A stretch of 64,000 nt of DNA, from positions 372,001 to 436,000 of the forward strand of contig NZ_FNMZ01000003.1 of assembly GCF_900106695.1 (NCBI RefSeq), given 5' to 3'. The notes below the pieces were generated by a model. That model did not search any database and was not told the origin of the DNA. It saw only the letters and a list, made by a program, of their open reading frames with translations. This document shows positions 28,579 through 38,126 of the stretch, in pieces. Each line of letters starts with the position of its first letter. The first letter of the stretch is position 1. Made by a program: the position numbers and the translations under genes. The DNA is from Albimonas donghaensis. GTDB taxonomy: Bacteria > Pseudomonadota > Alphaproteobacteria > Rhodobacterales > Rhodobacteraceae.

Positions 28579-29355
28579 ATGCCGTTCACCATCTGCACCT
28601 GGAACATCAACTCGGTCCGCCTGCGCGCGCCCATCGTGCGCCACCTGCTGGAGACCGAGGCGCCCGACGTGCTCTGCCTGCAGGAGACCAAGTGCCCGGC
28701 GGAGAAATTCCCCGCCGAGACCTTCGCGGAGATCGGCTACACCCATCTCGCGGTCCGCGGCGACAAGGGCTACAACGGCGTGGCGATCCTGTCGCGGATC
28801 CCGCTGGAGGATGCCGGCCGACATGATTTCTGCGGCAAGGGCGATGCGCGGCATGTCTCCGCGCGGCTGGCCGACGGCACGATGATCCACAATCTCTACG
28901 TCCCTGCAGGCGGGGACGAGCCGGATCGGGAGGTGAACCCGAAATTCGGCCACAAGCTTGATTTCGTGGATGAAATGGCGGCGATCTACCGGGATCAGAG
29001 CGGGCCGGCGGTGCTGGTCGGCGATCTCAACATCGCGCCGGGCGAGGACGATGTCTGGTCCCACAAGCAGCTTCTCAAGATCGTCAGCCACACGCCGGTG
29101 GAGATCGAGAAGCTGACCGCCGCCCAGACCGCGGGGGGCTGGGTCGACGCGGTGCGCAAGCATGCGCCCGAAGGCAAGCTCTATTCCTGGTGGTCGTATC
29201 GGGCGAAGGACTGGGCGGCGGCGGACAAGGGCCGGCGGCTCGATCATGTCTGGACCACGCCCGACCTTCCCACCCATGGCGCCCGGATCCTGAAGGACGC
29301 CCGGGGCTGGGAGAAACCTTCGGATCACGCCCCGGTCTTCGTCACTCTGGGCTGA
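28579..29355 (+). CDS. xthA: Exodeoxyribonuclease III (AP endonuclease)
   Basis: This Mg-dependent enzyme cuts DNA at abasic sites in base-excision repair and degrades 3' ends. The 258-residue protein starts MPFTICTWNINSVRLRA and has LCLQETKCP with the metal-binding Glu, GYNGVAILSR, VGDLNIAPGEDD with catalytic Asp and Asn, RLDHVW and SDHAPV with catalytic Asp-His. The ATG at 28579 is chosen because the peptide begins at the family N-terminus; the frame is open 250 bases upstream through Arg/Pro-rich noise. It is convergent with lolA. Confidence 0.96.
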   Translation: MPFTICTWNINSVRLRAPIVRHLLETEAPDVLCLQETKCPAEKFPAETFAEIGYTHLAVRGDKGYNGVAILSRIPLEDAGRHDFCGKGDARHVSARLADGTMIHNLYVPAGGDEPDREVNPKFGHKLDFVDEMAAIYRDQSGPAVLVGDLNIAPGEDDVWSHKQLLKIVSHTPVEIEKLTAAQTAGGWVDAVRKHAPEGKLYSWWSYRAKDWAAADKGRRLDHVWTTPDLPTHGARILKDARGWEKPSDHAPVFVTLG

Positions 29356-29372
29356 AGACCGGCCGCGTCGGC

Positions 29373-29396
29373 GCCGTCGCCCCTGCGGGCGACGGC
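29373..29396. terminator. Bidirectional hairpin between xthA and lolA
   Basis: GCCGTCGCCC (29373-29382) and GGGCGACGGC (29387-29396) form a perfect 10-bp stem with a CTGC loop between two convergent stops. No T-tract is visible on either strand. Confidence 0.6.
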
Positions 29397-29404
29397 TCGG
29401 GGCG

Positions 29405-30025
29405 TCAGTTGCACTCGTCCATCTCGATGCGGGCGGGCAGGAACTTGGCGACGTTGATGTCGACGCCGCGGGTGATCTCGTTCAGCGCGACGGTGGTGTT
29501 GCGGCCCTCGGGATCGGTGACGATCCACTGCCGCAGTTCCAGCGGGTTGTCGTTGAAGATCAGCGTGATGGACCCGCCGTTGGGGTCGGACGGATTGACT
29601 GCGGTGACCCGCATCTGCCCGGCCTGACGCTCGATCGCGCTGACCGCGCCTTCGGCGCGCAGGTCCACCCGCTCCTGCAGGAACAGGTTCAGCGGGGTGG
29701 AGGACAGGGGCGCCGTCTGCTTGCCGCAGTCGCGCATGTCGTAGACCACCACCCAGGTGCCGTCAGACACCACCAGCGACGGGTTCGGCGGCGTGTATTC
29801 GAAGCGGATGCGGCCGGGGCGGTCGATATAGAACCGCCCGTCCGAGGTCTCGCCATCCGGGGCGATCTGCACGAAACCGCCCTCGGCGGTGTCGAGCGCG
29901 TTGAGATAGGCGGAGATGCGCGCGAGATCGCGGCCGTCCTGGGCCGCGGCGGGCGCGGGCGCGAGGGCGGGCAGCAATGCGGCGAGCGCCAGCGCGGCGG
30001 CGGCGAGGGGAGCGCGTCGGGTCAT
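29405..30025 (-). CDS. lolA: LolA-like outer-membrane lipoprotein carrier
   Basis: LolA shuttles lipoproteins across the periplasm from LolCDE to the outer membrane. The 206-residue protein has a signal peptide cleaved near residue 28 (LAPAPAAAQ). It then has the LolA fold pattern: GGFVQIAPDGETSDGRFYIDRPGRIRFEYTPPNPSLVVSDGTWVVVYD, and later LIFNDNPLELRQWIVTDPEGRNTTV. All are typical of alphaproteobacterial LolA. Other lipoprotein genes, lptE and DUF3576, lie in the same window. It stands alone here; I did not see ftsK, its neighbour in some relatives. Confidence 0.9.
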   Translation of the reverse strand: MTRRAPLAAAALALAALLPALAPAPAAAQDGRDLARISAYLNALDTAEGGFVQIAPDGETSDGRFYIDRPGRIRFEYTPPNPSLVVSDGTWVVVYDMRDCGKQTAPLSSTPLNLFLQERVDLRAEGAVSAIERQAGQMRVTAVNPSDPNGGSITLIFNDNPLELRQWIVTDPEGRNTTVALNEITRGVDINVAKFLPARIEMDECN

Positions 30026-30160
30026 GGCGTCCTTTGTAGTCTATCCGCGGGCCGGCCCCAAGGGCCGCCCTGACTGCGGATCACATAGGCGCCGATCGGG
30101 GCGATTCCACGACCTGCGAATGTCGCTTTTCAGGGGGGCGAGGGTATGTGAGGGGGGAGT

Positions 30161-30195
30161 CGTCGGGGCGGGGGCATCGAGCCCCCGCCCCGACG
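30161..30195. terminator. Strong hairpin downstream of the fad gene block
   Basis: A perfect 15-bp stem (CGTCGGGGCGGGGGC at 30161-30175 with its complement at 30181-30195) has a 5-base loop. It lies 25 bases past the fadB-like stop, so it probably ends the leftward fad transcript, although no T-tract follows. Confidence 0.65.
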
Positions 30196-30219
30196 GGCCG
30201 GCGTCGCCGGCCGGGCGCC

Positions 30220-32433
30220 TTACGCGGCGGCCTTGGCCTGCGGGCCGAAGCGGCCGTAGAAAGTCTCGCCCTTCGCGGCCATCTCGGTCAGCAGCGGGGG
30301 TGTGGCGAAACGCTCGCCGAACTTCGCGGTCAGCGCGTCGGTGATCGCCGCCGCCTTGTCGGCGCCCAGGATGTCGAGCCAGGAGAACGGGCCCCCCGAC
30401 CAGGGCGCGAAGCCCCAGCCGAGGATCGCGCCCACGTCGCCCTCGCGGATGTCCTCCAGCACGCCCTGCTCCAGCGCGCGCACGGCCTCCAGGCTCTGGG
30501 CCATCATCAGGCGGTGCTGCACCTCGGTGACGTCGGGCTGATCGTCGGCCACCGGGTACTTGGCCGCCAGACCGTCCCACAGGCCCTGCCGCTTGCCCTT
30601 GTCGTCATAGGCGTAGAAGCCGGCCTTGGCCTTCCGACCAAGCCGTCCCTCCCCGACCATCCAGTCGATCAGCGGATCGGCGGGGTTTTCGGGATAGGCG
30701 TCGCCCATCGCGGCCTTGGTCGCCTTGGCGATCTTCTGGCCCAGATCCAGCGCGGTCTCATCCACCAGCTGCAGCGGGCCGAGCGGCATGCCCATCTGCT
30801 TGGCGGCGTTCTCGATCAGCGCGGGCGCGACGCCCTCGGTGACCATCCGCGTGCCCTCGTTGATATAGGGGATGATGCAGCGGTTGGCGTAGAAGAAGCG
30901 GGCGTCGTTGACCACGATCGGGGTCTTGCGGATCTGGCGCACGAAATCGAGCGCCTTGGCCACGGCTTCCGGCCCGGTCTTCTTGCCCTTGATGATCTCC
31001 ACCAGCATCATCTTGTGAACCGGTGAGAAGAAGTGGATGCCGATGAACTTCTCGGGGTCCTTGTAGTTCCCGGCCAGGTCGGTGATCGGCAGGGTCGAGG
31101 TGTTGGAGGCGAAGATCGCGTCCGGGCCCAGATGGGCCTGCGCGGCCTCGGTCACGATCTTCTTGACGCCCGGATCCTCGAACACCGCCTCGATCACGAG
31201 GTCGCAGCCCGACAGGGCGGCGTAATCCGCGGTGGCGGTGATCTGGCCGAGGATCGCGGTTTTCTTGTCCTCGGTCAGGCGCTTTTTCTTCAGCGCGTCG
31301 TCCAGCAGGCCGGTGACGAAGTCCACCCCCTTGGCGGCCGAGGCGTCGTCCCGGTCGATCAGCACCACCTCGATGCCGGCCATGGCCGAGACATAGCCGA
31401 TGCCGGCGCCCATGAAGCCGCCGCCGCCGAGAATGCCGATCTTCTTCACCCGCATGTCGGCCACGTCCTTGGGCCGGACCGCGCCCTTTTCCAGCGCCTC
31501 CTTGTTGAGGAAGAGCGAGCGGATCATGGCGCCGGAGGACGGGTTCATCAGGATCTTGGTGAACCAGCGGGCCTCGATGCGCAGGGCGGTGTCGAAATCG
31601 ACCATCGCCCCTTCGTAGACCGCGGCCAGCAGCGCCTTGTGGGCGGGATAGGCGCCCTGGGTCTTGCCGTGGATCATGGCGGCGGCGCCGACGAAGGTTT
31701 CGAACCCCTGGGCGGAATAGGGGGCGCCGCCGGGCATCTTCCAGCCCTTGGCGTCCCAGGGCTTCACGATGTCGGCGGCCTTGGCGGCCAGCACCCAGGC
31801 CTTGGCGGCGGGGATCAGGTCATCCGCCGGCACGACCTCGTCGACCAGCCCCGCGGCCTTCACCTTGGCGGGGGCCATCATCTTGCCTTCCATCAGGAAG
31901 GGGGCGGCGGCCATCGCGCCCAGCATCCGGGACACGCGGGTCGCCCCGCCGGCGCCGGGGAAGATGCCGACCATGATCTCGGGCAGGCCGATCTTCGCCT
32001 TGGGATTGTCCGCCGCGAACCGGCGATGGCAGGCCAGGCCCAGCTCCAGCCCGATTCCCGCGGCGGTGCCCGGGCAGGCCCAGGCGACCGGCTTGCCGCC
32101 CTTGCGGGTCTTGCGGTCCATGCCGGCCAGTTCCAGCTTGCGCAGCAGGGCGTGCATCCGCATCACGCCCTCGAACAGGCCCTTGGCCGGGTCGTCGCCG
32201 GCCTGATCCTTCATCCCCTGCAGGATGTTGAGGTCCATGCCCCCCGCGAAATCGGGTTTGGCGGAGGTCAGCACGATCCCCTTCACCGCGTCGTCGGCCA
32301 GCAGGGCGTCGATGGCGGCGTCGAGCTCGGCCAGACCCTCCATCGTCATCACGTTCATCGAACGCCCGGGCAGGTCCCAGCTCAGGACGGCCACGCCGTC
32401 GGCGTCGATCTCGGTATGGAAAATCTCGGTCAT
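30220..32433 (-). CDS. fadJ: Fatty-acid oxidation multifunctional enzyme (enoyl-CoA hydratase/3-hydroxyacyl-CoA dehydrogenase)
   Basis: The 737-residue protein joins a crotonase-fold hydratase/isomerase (about 1-310; VLTSAKPDFAGGMDLNILQG, GIFPGAGGATRVSRMLG) to an NAD-dependent 3-hydroxyacyl-CoA dehydrogenase. The Rossmann motif GILGGGGFMGAGIGYVSAMAG begins near residue 331, and NTSTLPITDLA and GIHFFSPVHKMMLVEII follow. Length and order match FadB/FadJ. It carries out steps two and three of beta-oxidation; the thiolase gene lies 79 bases upstream on the same strand. FadB and FadJ cannot be separated with certainty by eye. The ATG at 32433 removes a non-family extension. Confidence 0.93.
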   Translation of the reverse strand: MTEIFHTEIDADGVAVLSWDLPGRSMNVMTMEGLAELDAAIDALLADDAVKGIVLTSAKPDFAGGMDLNILQGMKDQAGDDPAKGLFEGVMRMHALLRKLELAGMDRKTRKGGKPVAWACPGTAAGIGLELGLACHRRFAADNPKAKIGLPEIMVGIFPGAGGATRVSRMLGAMAAAPFLMEGKMMAPAKVKAAGLVDEVVPADDLIPAAKAWVLAAKAADIVKPWDAKGWKMPGGAPYSAQGFETFVGAAAMIHGKTQGAYPAHKALLAAVYEGAMVDFDTALRIEARWFTKILMNPSSGAMIRSLFLNKEALEKGAVRPKDVADMRVKKIGILGGGGFMGAGIGYVSAMAGIEVVLIDRDDASAAKGVDFVTGLLDDALKKKRLTEDKKTAILGQITATADYAALSGCDLVIEAVFEDPGVKKIVTEAAQAHLGPDAIFASNTSTLPITDLAGNYKDPEKFIGIHFFSPVHKMMLVEIIKGKKTGPEAVAKALDFVRQIRKTPIVVNDARFFYANRCIIPYINEGTRMVTEGVAPALIENAAKQMGMPLGPLQLVDETALDLGQKIAKATKAAMGDAYPENPADPLIDWMVGEGRLGRKAKAGFYAYDDKGKRQGLWDGLAAKYPVADDQPDVTEVQHRLMMAQSLEAVRALEQGVLEDIREGDVGAILGWGFAPWSGGPFSWLDILGADKAAAITDALTAKFGERFATPPLLTEMAAKGETFYGRFGPQAKAAA

Positions 32434-32512
32434 GTCAGTCTCCCGTGGGGGGGAATCGGTCGAGGGCGGGCCGTCGTCGGCGACGGCGCCCGGGTCTGAG
32501 TCGGATCCGGGG

Positions 32513-33724
32513 TCACACGCGCTCGATGATCGTCGCGGCGCCCATGCCGGAGGCGACGCAGAGCGTGGCCATCCCGACGCCCTTGCCGGTGCGCTCCAGC
32601 TCATCGAGCACCGTGCCGATGATCATCGCCCCGGTGGCGCCCAGCGGGTGCCCCAGCGCGATGGCCCCGCCATTGGGGTTCACCTTGGCATGGTCCACGT
32701 CGAAGGCCTGCATGAAGCGCAGGACGACGGCGGAGAACGCCTCGTTCACCTCGAACAGGTCGATGTCGGAGATCGACATGCCGCTGACCTTCAACGCCTT
32801 TTCCGTCGCAGGAACCGGGCCGGTGAGCATGATCGTCGGGTCCGAGCCGACCTTGACCGAGGTCCGGATCCGCGCCCGCGGCTTCAGCCCCAGCGCCTCT
32901 CCGGCCTCTTTCGAGCCGATCAGAACCGCGGTCGCCCCGTCCACGATGCCCGAGGAGTTGCCGGCGTGGTGGACGTGGTTCACCCGCTCCAGCTCGGGGT
33001 ATTTCAGCTTGGCGATGGCGTCGAAGCCGGGCATGGCCTCGCCGATCATCTGGAAGGCCGGGCGCAGGGCGCCGAGCGCCTGCATGTCGGTGCCCGGGCG
33101 GGGATATTCGTCATGGTCGAGGATCGGCAGGCCGTTCTGGTCGCGCACCGTCATCACGGACTTCTTGAAACGGCCTTCCTCGATGGCGACGCCGGCGCGG
33201 CGCTGGCTCTCCATGGCGTAAGCGTCAACGTCGTCGCGCGAAAAGCCGTATTTGGTGGCGATGATGTCGGCGCCCACGCCCTGCGGCACGAAATAGGCGT
33301 TCATCGCCAGGGTCGGGTCCGCGGCCACCGCGGCGCCGTCCGAGCCCATGGGCACGCGGGACATCATCTCGACCCCGCCGGCCACGTAAAGGTCTCCGGC
33401 CCCGCCCTTCACCTGGTTGGCGGCGAGGTTCACCGCTTCCATGCCCGAGGCGCAGAAGCGGTTGATGCTCAGCCCCGGCACCCGCTCGTCCCAGCCCGCG
33501 TAAAGCACCGCGGACCGGGCGAGACAGGCGCCCTGCTCGCCGACCTGGGTGGCGTTGCCCCAGATCACGTCCTCCACCTTCGAAGTGTCGAGGTCGTTCC
33601 GGGCCTTCAGCTCGTTCAGCACCTCGGCGGAGAGACGCACCGAGGTGACTTCGTGCAGCGAGCCGTCGGCCCGCCCCTTGCCCCGCGGCGTGCGCACGGC
33701 GTCGAAGATGTAAGCGTCGGTCAT
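32513..33724 (-). CDS. fadA: Acetyl-CoA C-acyltransferase (thiolase)
   Basis: Thiolase cleaves 3-ketoacyl-CoA to acetyl-CoA and a shortened acyl-CoA, ending each beta-oxidation round. The 403-residue protein has the nucleophile Cys in INRFCASGMEAVNLAA (near residue 92), NEAFSAVVLRF, GGAIALGHPLGATGA with the catalytic His, and the second Cys in CVASGMGAA. Length is normal. It is between the GST and the multifunctional dehydrogenase in a leftward row. Partner of the downstream gene as the two halves of the fatty-acid oxidation complex. Confidence 0.95.
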   Translation of the reverse strand: MTDAYIFDAVRTPRGKGRADGSLHEVTSVRLSAEVLNELKARNDLDTSKVEDVIWGNATQVGEQGACLARSAVLYAGWDERVPGLSINRFCASGMEAVNLAANQVKGGAGDLYVAGGVEMMSRVPMGSDGAAVAADPTLAMNAYFVPQGVGADIIATKYGFSRDDVDAYAMESQRRAGVAIEEGRFKKSVMTVRDQNGLPILDHDEYPRPGTDMQALGALRPAFQMIGEAMPGFDAIAKLKYPELERVNHVHHAGNSSGIVDGATAVLIGSKEAGEALGLKPRARIRTSVKVGSDPTIMLTGPVPATEKALKVSGMSISDIDLFEVNEAFSAVVLRFMQAFDVDHAKVNPNGGAIALGHPLGATGAMIIGTVLDELERTGKGVGMATLCVASGMGAATIIERV

Positions 33725-33771
33725 GGGGAAAGGTCCTTTCCGGTCGGCGTTCCGGGGTCGGGGAGGAGGCG

Positions 33772-34395
33772 TCAGCCCCTGGGCATCAGCTCATAGGGCA
33801 TCACGAAGCCAGGCAGGGCCGCGAGGCGGTCCTTCCAGGCGAGGATGTTGGGGTAGTCGTTGAAATCGAACGGAACTTCGTCGCCGTAATAGCAGTAGCC
33901 GGCGATCGAAATGTCCGCGATGGTCGGCCGGTCCAGCGCCACCCAGTCGCGACCGGCCAGGCGGGCGTCGAGGGTTTTCAGGGCGTTGGCCATGCGCATT
34001 TCCATGAACTTCATGGCGCCGGGGTCGCGTTTGTCCTCGGGCACGAAGGCGGCGAAGAAGCGGAACGGGGCGAACATCGAGGTGAAGGAGTAGTTGTCCC
34101 ACATCACCCAGCGCCAGATCTCGCGTTTTTCGGCGGCGGTCTCCCAGCCGAACTTGCCTTCCTGCTCGACCAGATAGTCGAGGATCACGGCGCTTTGCGA
34201 CAGCACCAGGTCGCCATGCTCCAGCACCGGCACCTGCGCCATGTCGTTCTTGACGGCGAAGGCGGGCTCCTTGTGGGCGCCCTTGAAGAAGTTGATCCAG
34301 ACCGGCTCCCAGTCGATGCCGCCCAGCGCGAAATAGAGCGCGGGTTTGTAGGCGTTTCCGGACTGGGCGAAGCAGGTGAGCTTGTAGGCGGACAT
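33772..34395 (-). CDS. Glutathione S-transferase family protein
   Basis: The 207-residue protein has an N-terminal thioredoxin-fold half (YKLTCFAQSGNAYKPALYFALGGIDWEPVWINFFKG, with MAQVPVLEHGDLVLSQSAVILDYL giving the cis-Pro and the Ser of the glutathione site). The helical C-terminal half contains DRPTIADISIAGY. It lies between an acyl-CoA dehydrogenase and the thiolase, a conserved-looking but unexplained position; removal of reactive enals formed during lipid oxidation is one idea. The substrate cannot be told from sequence. The ATG at 34395 starts the domain cleanly. Confidence 0.92.
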   Translation of the reverse strand: MSAYKLTCFAQSGNAYKPALYFALGGIDWEPVWINFFKGAHKEPAFAVKNDMAQVPVLEHGDLVLSQSAVILDYLVEQEGKFGWETAAEKREIWRWVMWDNYSFTSMFAPFRFFAAFVPEDKRDPGAMKFMEMRMANALKTLDARLAGRDWVALDRPTIADISIAGYCYYGDEVPFDFNDYPNILAWKDRLAALPGFVMPYELMPRG

Positions 34396-34457
34396 GCGGG
34401 GTTCTCCCTGAAATCGGATCCGCGGCCGGGAACGCGCCCCGGCCGCGCGGCGCAGTG

Positions 34458-35612
34458 TTACAGGCTGCGCGAGATCAGTTCCTTCATGATTTCGTTGGTC
34501 CCGCCATAGATGCGCTGGACGCGGGCGTCGGCCCACATCTCGGCGATGGGATATTCCATCATGTAGCCATAGCCGCCGAAGACCTGCTGGCAGCTGTCGA
34601 TCACCTTCCCCTGCAGGTCGGTGAGCCAGTATTTCTGCATGGCCGCGGCTTCGACCGTCAGTTCGCCCTTCAGATGCGCGACGCAGCAGCTGTCGAAGAA
34701 GGCGCGGCCCACCACCATGTCGGTCTTGCACTCGGCCAGCTTGTGGGCGAGCGCCTGGTTCTGGATGATCGGCTTGCCGAAGGCCTCCCGCTCCTTCGCA
34801 TAGGCGGTGGCGAGCGCCACGGCGCCCTCGATCGCGCCGATGGCGGTGGCGCCGATCGACAGGCGTTCCTGGGGCAGCTGCTCCATCATCTGGTAGAAGC
34901 CGCGGCCCTCGACGCCGCCCAGCAGGTTCTCCGGCGGCACCTGCACGTCGTCGAAGAACAGCTCGGACGTGTCGGCGGCGTGCATGCCGACCTTTTCCAG
35001 GTTGCGGCCGCGGCGGAAGCCCTCGGCCCCCTCGGTCTCGACCATGATCAGCGACACGCCCTTGGCGCCCTGGCTGACATCGGTCTTGCAGGCCAGCAGG
35101 ATCAGGTCCGCGGTCTGGCCGTTGGTGATGAAGGTCTTCTGGCCGTTGATCTTGTAGCCGTTGCCGTTCTTGTCGGCCCGCGTGCGGATGCGCTGGAGAT
35201 CCGATCCCGTGCCCGGCTCGGTCATGCCGATGGCGGCGACCAGCTCTCCGGACGCCATTTTCGGCAGCCATTTGGCCTTCTGCGCCTCCGACCCGTAGGC
35301 GAGGATGTAATGGGCGACGATGGCCGAATGCACGCCGATGCCCCAGGAGGCGAGGTTCAGCCGCGCGGCGACCATGTGGATGATCGCCTCATGCCCGAAA
35401 TCGCCGCCGGCGCCGCCGTATTCCTCGGGGATCGAGGCCAGCAGCAGCCCGTTCTCGCCGGCCTGGTTCCAGGCCTCGCGGTCCATGATCCCGTTGGCGC
35501 GCCACTTGGCGTAGTTCGGGGTCCAGGCGTCGGTGATGAACTTGGACGTCATGTCCTCGAGCATCTGGTGCTCGTCGTTCATCCAGGCGGAGGCGAGGAT
35601 AGGGGCGGTCAT
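34458..35612 (-). CDS. Acyl-CoA dehydrogenase, long-chain (ACADL)-like
   Basis: The 384-residue flavoprotein makes the first double bond of beta-oxidation. It shows [31 protein letters not shown] (FAD-binding), [13 protein letters not shown], and the end [17 protein letters not shown]. At the place where medium-chain enzymes have catalytic Glu (IYEGT) this has Gly. The segment [20 protein letters not shown] resembles the human long-chain enzyme, whose base sits there on another helix, so the Glu in AIEGAV is the likely base. It is followed by the GST gene 62 bases downstream. A second Met, at residue 11, could also be the start. Confidence 0.94.
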   Translation of the reverse strand: MTAPILASAWMNDEHQMLEDMTSKFITDAWTPNYAKWRANGIMDREAWNQAGENGLLLASIPEEYGGAGGDFGHEAIIHMVAARLNLASWGIGVHSAIVAHYILAYGSEAQKAKWLPKMASGELVAAIGMTEPGTGSDLQRIRTRADKNGNGYKINGQKTFITNGQTADLILLACKTDVSQGAKGVSLIMVETEGAEGFRRGRNLEKVGMHAADTSELFFDDVQVPPENLLGGVEGRGFYQMMEQLPQERLSIGATAIGAIEGAVALATAYAKEREAFGKPIIQNQALAHKLAECKTDMVVGRAFFDSCCVAHLKGELTVEAAAMQKYWLTDLQGKVIDSCQQVFGGYGYMMEYPIAEMWADARVQRIYGGTNEIMKELISRSL

Positions 35613-35711
35613 GCGGGTCTCCCTTGGATGCGTCGGTAGTGTCGGACTCTGTCGGCCCGATCACCTTGTTACGCAGGTGCGCTCGCGGTGGCGAGCGCGC
35701 AAGCCCCCGAG

Positions 35712-35739
35712 CGAACGCAGGCGCCCGAACGCAGGCGCC
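35712..35739. repeat. Two tandem 14-bp repeats between acyl-CoA dehydrogenase genes
   Basis: CGAACGCAGGCGCC occurs twice back to back (35712-35725 and 35726-35739). It lies between two stem-forming sequences, one at 35679-35698 (GCGCTCGC, GGTG loop) and one at 35784-35815. No function is evident. Confidence 0.7.
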
Positions 35740-35783
35740 CGTCCCGGCCCTCCCCGCCATGCGCGGGAGAGGGCGGCGGGGGC

Positions 35784-35815
35784 GGCGCCGTCGCCCCCTC
35801 CCGGGGGACGGCGCC
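35784..35815 (-). terminator. Terminator-like hairpin after the 592-residue acyl-CoA dehydrogenase gene
   Basis: GGCGCCGT (35784-35791) pairs with ACGGCGCC (35808-35815), and five C pair with five G inside, with a two-base bulge. It sits seven bases past the stop of the minus-strand gene. There is no T-tract. Confidence 0.55.
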
Positions 35816-35821
35816 GCTGGA

Positions 35822-37600
35822 TCAGAACGCCTCGGCGGGCATGTCCATGACCGGCTCCGGACCCGACTGGATACGCGCGAGGTTCAGCGCGGTCTCGGGC
35901 AGGAGGCGGGCCATGTAGTAGCGGCCGGTGCGGATCTTGTTGGCGTAGAACGCTTCGTCCGAGGTCCCCGCCGCCAGCGCCGCATTGGCCGCGACCGCCA
36001 TCTGCGCCCAGGCGTAGCCAAGGCAGACATGGCCGAACAGGTGCAGGAAGTCGGTGGAGCCCGCCAGCGCCGCGTTGGGGTTCTTCATGCCGTTCTGCAT
36101 GAAATACATCGCCGCGCCCTGCAGGTCCTTGGAGGCCGCCTTCAGGGGGTCGAGGAAGTCTTTCTTCAGGGCTTCGTCGCCCTCGTTGGCCTTGATGAAA
36201 GCCTTGATCATCTCGAAGAAGGCCATGGCCGGCTTGCCGCCGTTGGCCGCCAGCTTGCGCCCCACGAGGTCGAGCGCCTGCACGCCGTTGGCGCCCTCGT
36301 AGATCATGGCGATGCGGGCGTCGCGGACGAACTGGGACATGCCCTGCTCTTCGATATAGCCGTGCCCGCCATAGACCTGCTGGGCCTGGGTCGCGGACTG
36401 GTAGCCCTTGTCGGTCAGGAAGCCCTTGATCACCGGGGTGAGCAGGGAGATCAGCCCCTCCGCCTCCGCGTCGCCCATGCGGTGCGAGCGGTCGATCATC
36501 ATCGCCCCCCACATGGCGAAGAAGCGGGCGCCTTCGACGAAGGCCTTCTGATCCATCAGCATCCGGCGGATGTCGGGATGCACGATCAGCGGGTCGGCGG
36601 GCTTGTCCGGGGCCTCGACGCCGGTGACGGCGCGGCCCTGGAGGCGGTCGCGGGCGTATTCCACCGCGTTGTCATAGGCCGCCGCGGCCTGCGAAAGCCC
36701 CTGCATGCCGACGCCGATGCGGGCCTCGTTCATCATGGTGAACATGGCGCGAAGGCCCTTGTGCGCCTCCCCGATCAGGTAGCCGGTGGCGCCGTCGTAG
36801 TTCATCACGCAGGTGGCGTTGCCGTGAATGCCCATCTTCTCTTCGAGCTTGCCGACCGCGAGCGCGTTGCGGGCGCCGAGGCTTCCGTCCTCGCCGACCA
36901 TGAACTTGGGCACGATGAACAGCGAAATGCCCTTCACCCCGTCCGGGCCGCCGGGGATCTTCGCCAGCACCAGGTGAATGATGTTCTCGGACATGTCGTG
37001 CTCGCCGGCCGAGATGAAGATCTTCTGGCCGGTGATCTTGTAGGAGCCGTCGTCCTGCGGCTCGGCCTTGGTGCGCAGCAGGCCGAGATCGGTGCCGCAA
37101 TGCGGCTCGGTCAGGTTCATGGTGCCGGTCCACTCTCCGGACACCATTCTGGGCAGATACATCGCCTTCTGGTCGTCCGAACCATGGGTGTGGATCGCCG
37201 AATAGGCGCCGTGGGTCAGGCCCGGATACATCATCAGCGCCATGTTGGCGGCGGAGTGCATCTCGCCGACCGCGGTGGCGATGACGTAGGGCATGCCCTG
37301 GCCGCCGAATTCGGGATCGCAGTCGAGCCCGGTCCAGCCGCCCTCACGCAGGGTGTCGAAAGCCGCCTTGAACCCGTCGGGGGTGCGCACCACGCCGTTC
37401 TCCAGCACGCAGCCCTGCCGGTCGCCGACCAGGTTCAGGGGGGCGAGCACGTCGCGGGCGATCTTGCCGGCCTCATCGAGGATCGCCGCGGTGAAGTCGC
37501 GGTCGAGCTCGGAATAGCCGTCGATCTCCTGCGTCGACACCTGGAGGGCGTCATGCAGGATGAAATCCATGTCGCGGAGCGGCGGGTTGTAGATGGGCAT
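35822..37600 (-). CDS. Acyl-CoA dehydrogenase with C-terminal extension
   Basis: The 592-residue protein starts [19 protein letters not shown] and is longer than standard dehydrogenases because of a C-terminal helical domain (about 470-590) typical of this subfamily. It shows [57 protein letters not shown] and [18 protein letters not shown], where the Glu is the expected base. Related proteins include DmdC, the methylmercaptopropionyl-CoA dehydrogenase of marine roseobacters, so the substrate may be a fatty acyl-CoA or this sulfur compound. The start at 37600 has GGGAGGA upstream. A MerR-type palindrome lies at 37705-37719, about 105 bases upstream. Confidence 0.93.
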   Translation of the reverse strand: MPIYNPPLRDMDFILHDALQVSTQEIDGYSELDRDFTAAILDEAGKIARDVLAPLNLVGDRQGCVLENGVVRTPDGFKAAFDTLREGGWTGLDCDPEFGGQGMPYVIATAVGEMHSAANMALMMYPGLTHGAYSAIHTHGSDDQKAMYLPRMVSGEWTGTMNLTEPHCGTDLGLLRTKAEPQDDGSYKITGQKIFISAGEHDMSENIIHLVLAKIPGGPDGVKGISLFIVPKFMVGEDGSLGARNALAVGKLEEKMGIHGNATCVMNYDGATGYLIGEAHKGLRAMFTMMNEARIGVGMQGLSQAAAAYDNAVEYARDRLQGRAVTGVEAPDKPADPLIVHPDIRRMLMDQKAFVEGARFFAMWGAMMIDRSHRMGDAEAEGLISLLTPVIKGFLTDKGYQSATQAQQVYGGHGYIEEQGMSQFVRDARIAMIYEGANGVQALDLVGRKLAANGGKPAMAFFEMIKAFIKANEGDEALKKDFLDPLKAASKDLQGAAMYFMQNGMKNPNAALAGSTDFLHLFGHVCLGYAWAQMAVAANAALAAGTSDEAFYANKIRTGRYYMARLLPETALNLARIQSGPEPVMDMPAEAF

Positions 37601-37704
37601 TCGATCGTCCTCCCAAGGGCGGGCGAGGCGCTTGCGGCGCGTCCACGCTTCCGAAAACCATACAAGGCCTGTTGCGGCCTGTCCGCGATGGATATGGCGT
37701 AAGT

Positions 37705-37719
37705 TGACGCGCACGTAAA
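37705..37719. promoter_or_regulatory. Probable operator for the MerR-family regulator, upstream of the acyl-CoA dehydrogenase gene
   Basis: TTGACGCGCACGTAA is an imperfect palindrome (TTGACG facing ACGTAA with flexible centre). It is 13 of 15 identical to the site before the MerR gene at 38632. MerR regulators of fatty-acid or branched-chain catabolism (LiuR type) bind palindromes of this general kind. Confidence 0.55.
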
Positions 37720-38106
37720 GAGCGCCGTGGCGTCAGGTCGCGCCATGCGGGGCCGGATCCGGACGGGTATGCGAAGCGATCTAAGCGCCAACGCCCCGCC
37801 TGGCGAGGAGTCCGTAGATGGCATTCGACGGACCTGACCGCCGGATCGGGGGCCGTCGCAACGGGGCCGCCGCATCCGGGGGGCCGGATAGGGGCCGCCG
37901 GATCGGGGGGGCCTGACGAGGCGGTCGAAAAGGGGGACTCGGGCGTCGGGTCGTTCGGCGCCCGGCCGGCGAAACCCTTGAGGGAGCTGGACGGACCCAG
38001 AGGGGGGCCCGGGCCGGCGACGCGCTCCCCGCTCGTCGCCGGCATCGCGGACCGGGATGCTCCCGGCCGATCAGGTCGCGCCGGCGTGGGGCCCGGCGAA
38101 ACGCAG

Positions 38107-38126
38107 CGCCGGGGTCATCCCCGGCG
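38107..38126 (-). terminator. Hairpin downstream of the MerR gene
   Basis: CGCCGGGG and CCCCGGCG form a perfect 8-bp stem with a TCAT loop, 36 bases beyond the MerR stop. No clear T-tract follows on the minus strand. Confidence 0.45.

Noticed and set aside
37551-38045. A 164-codon minus-strand frame in the fad intergenic region
   Set aside because: It overlaps the dehydrogenase start and operator, is Pro/Gly/Arg-rich and has no family match or good ribosome site.
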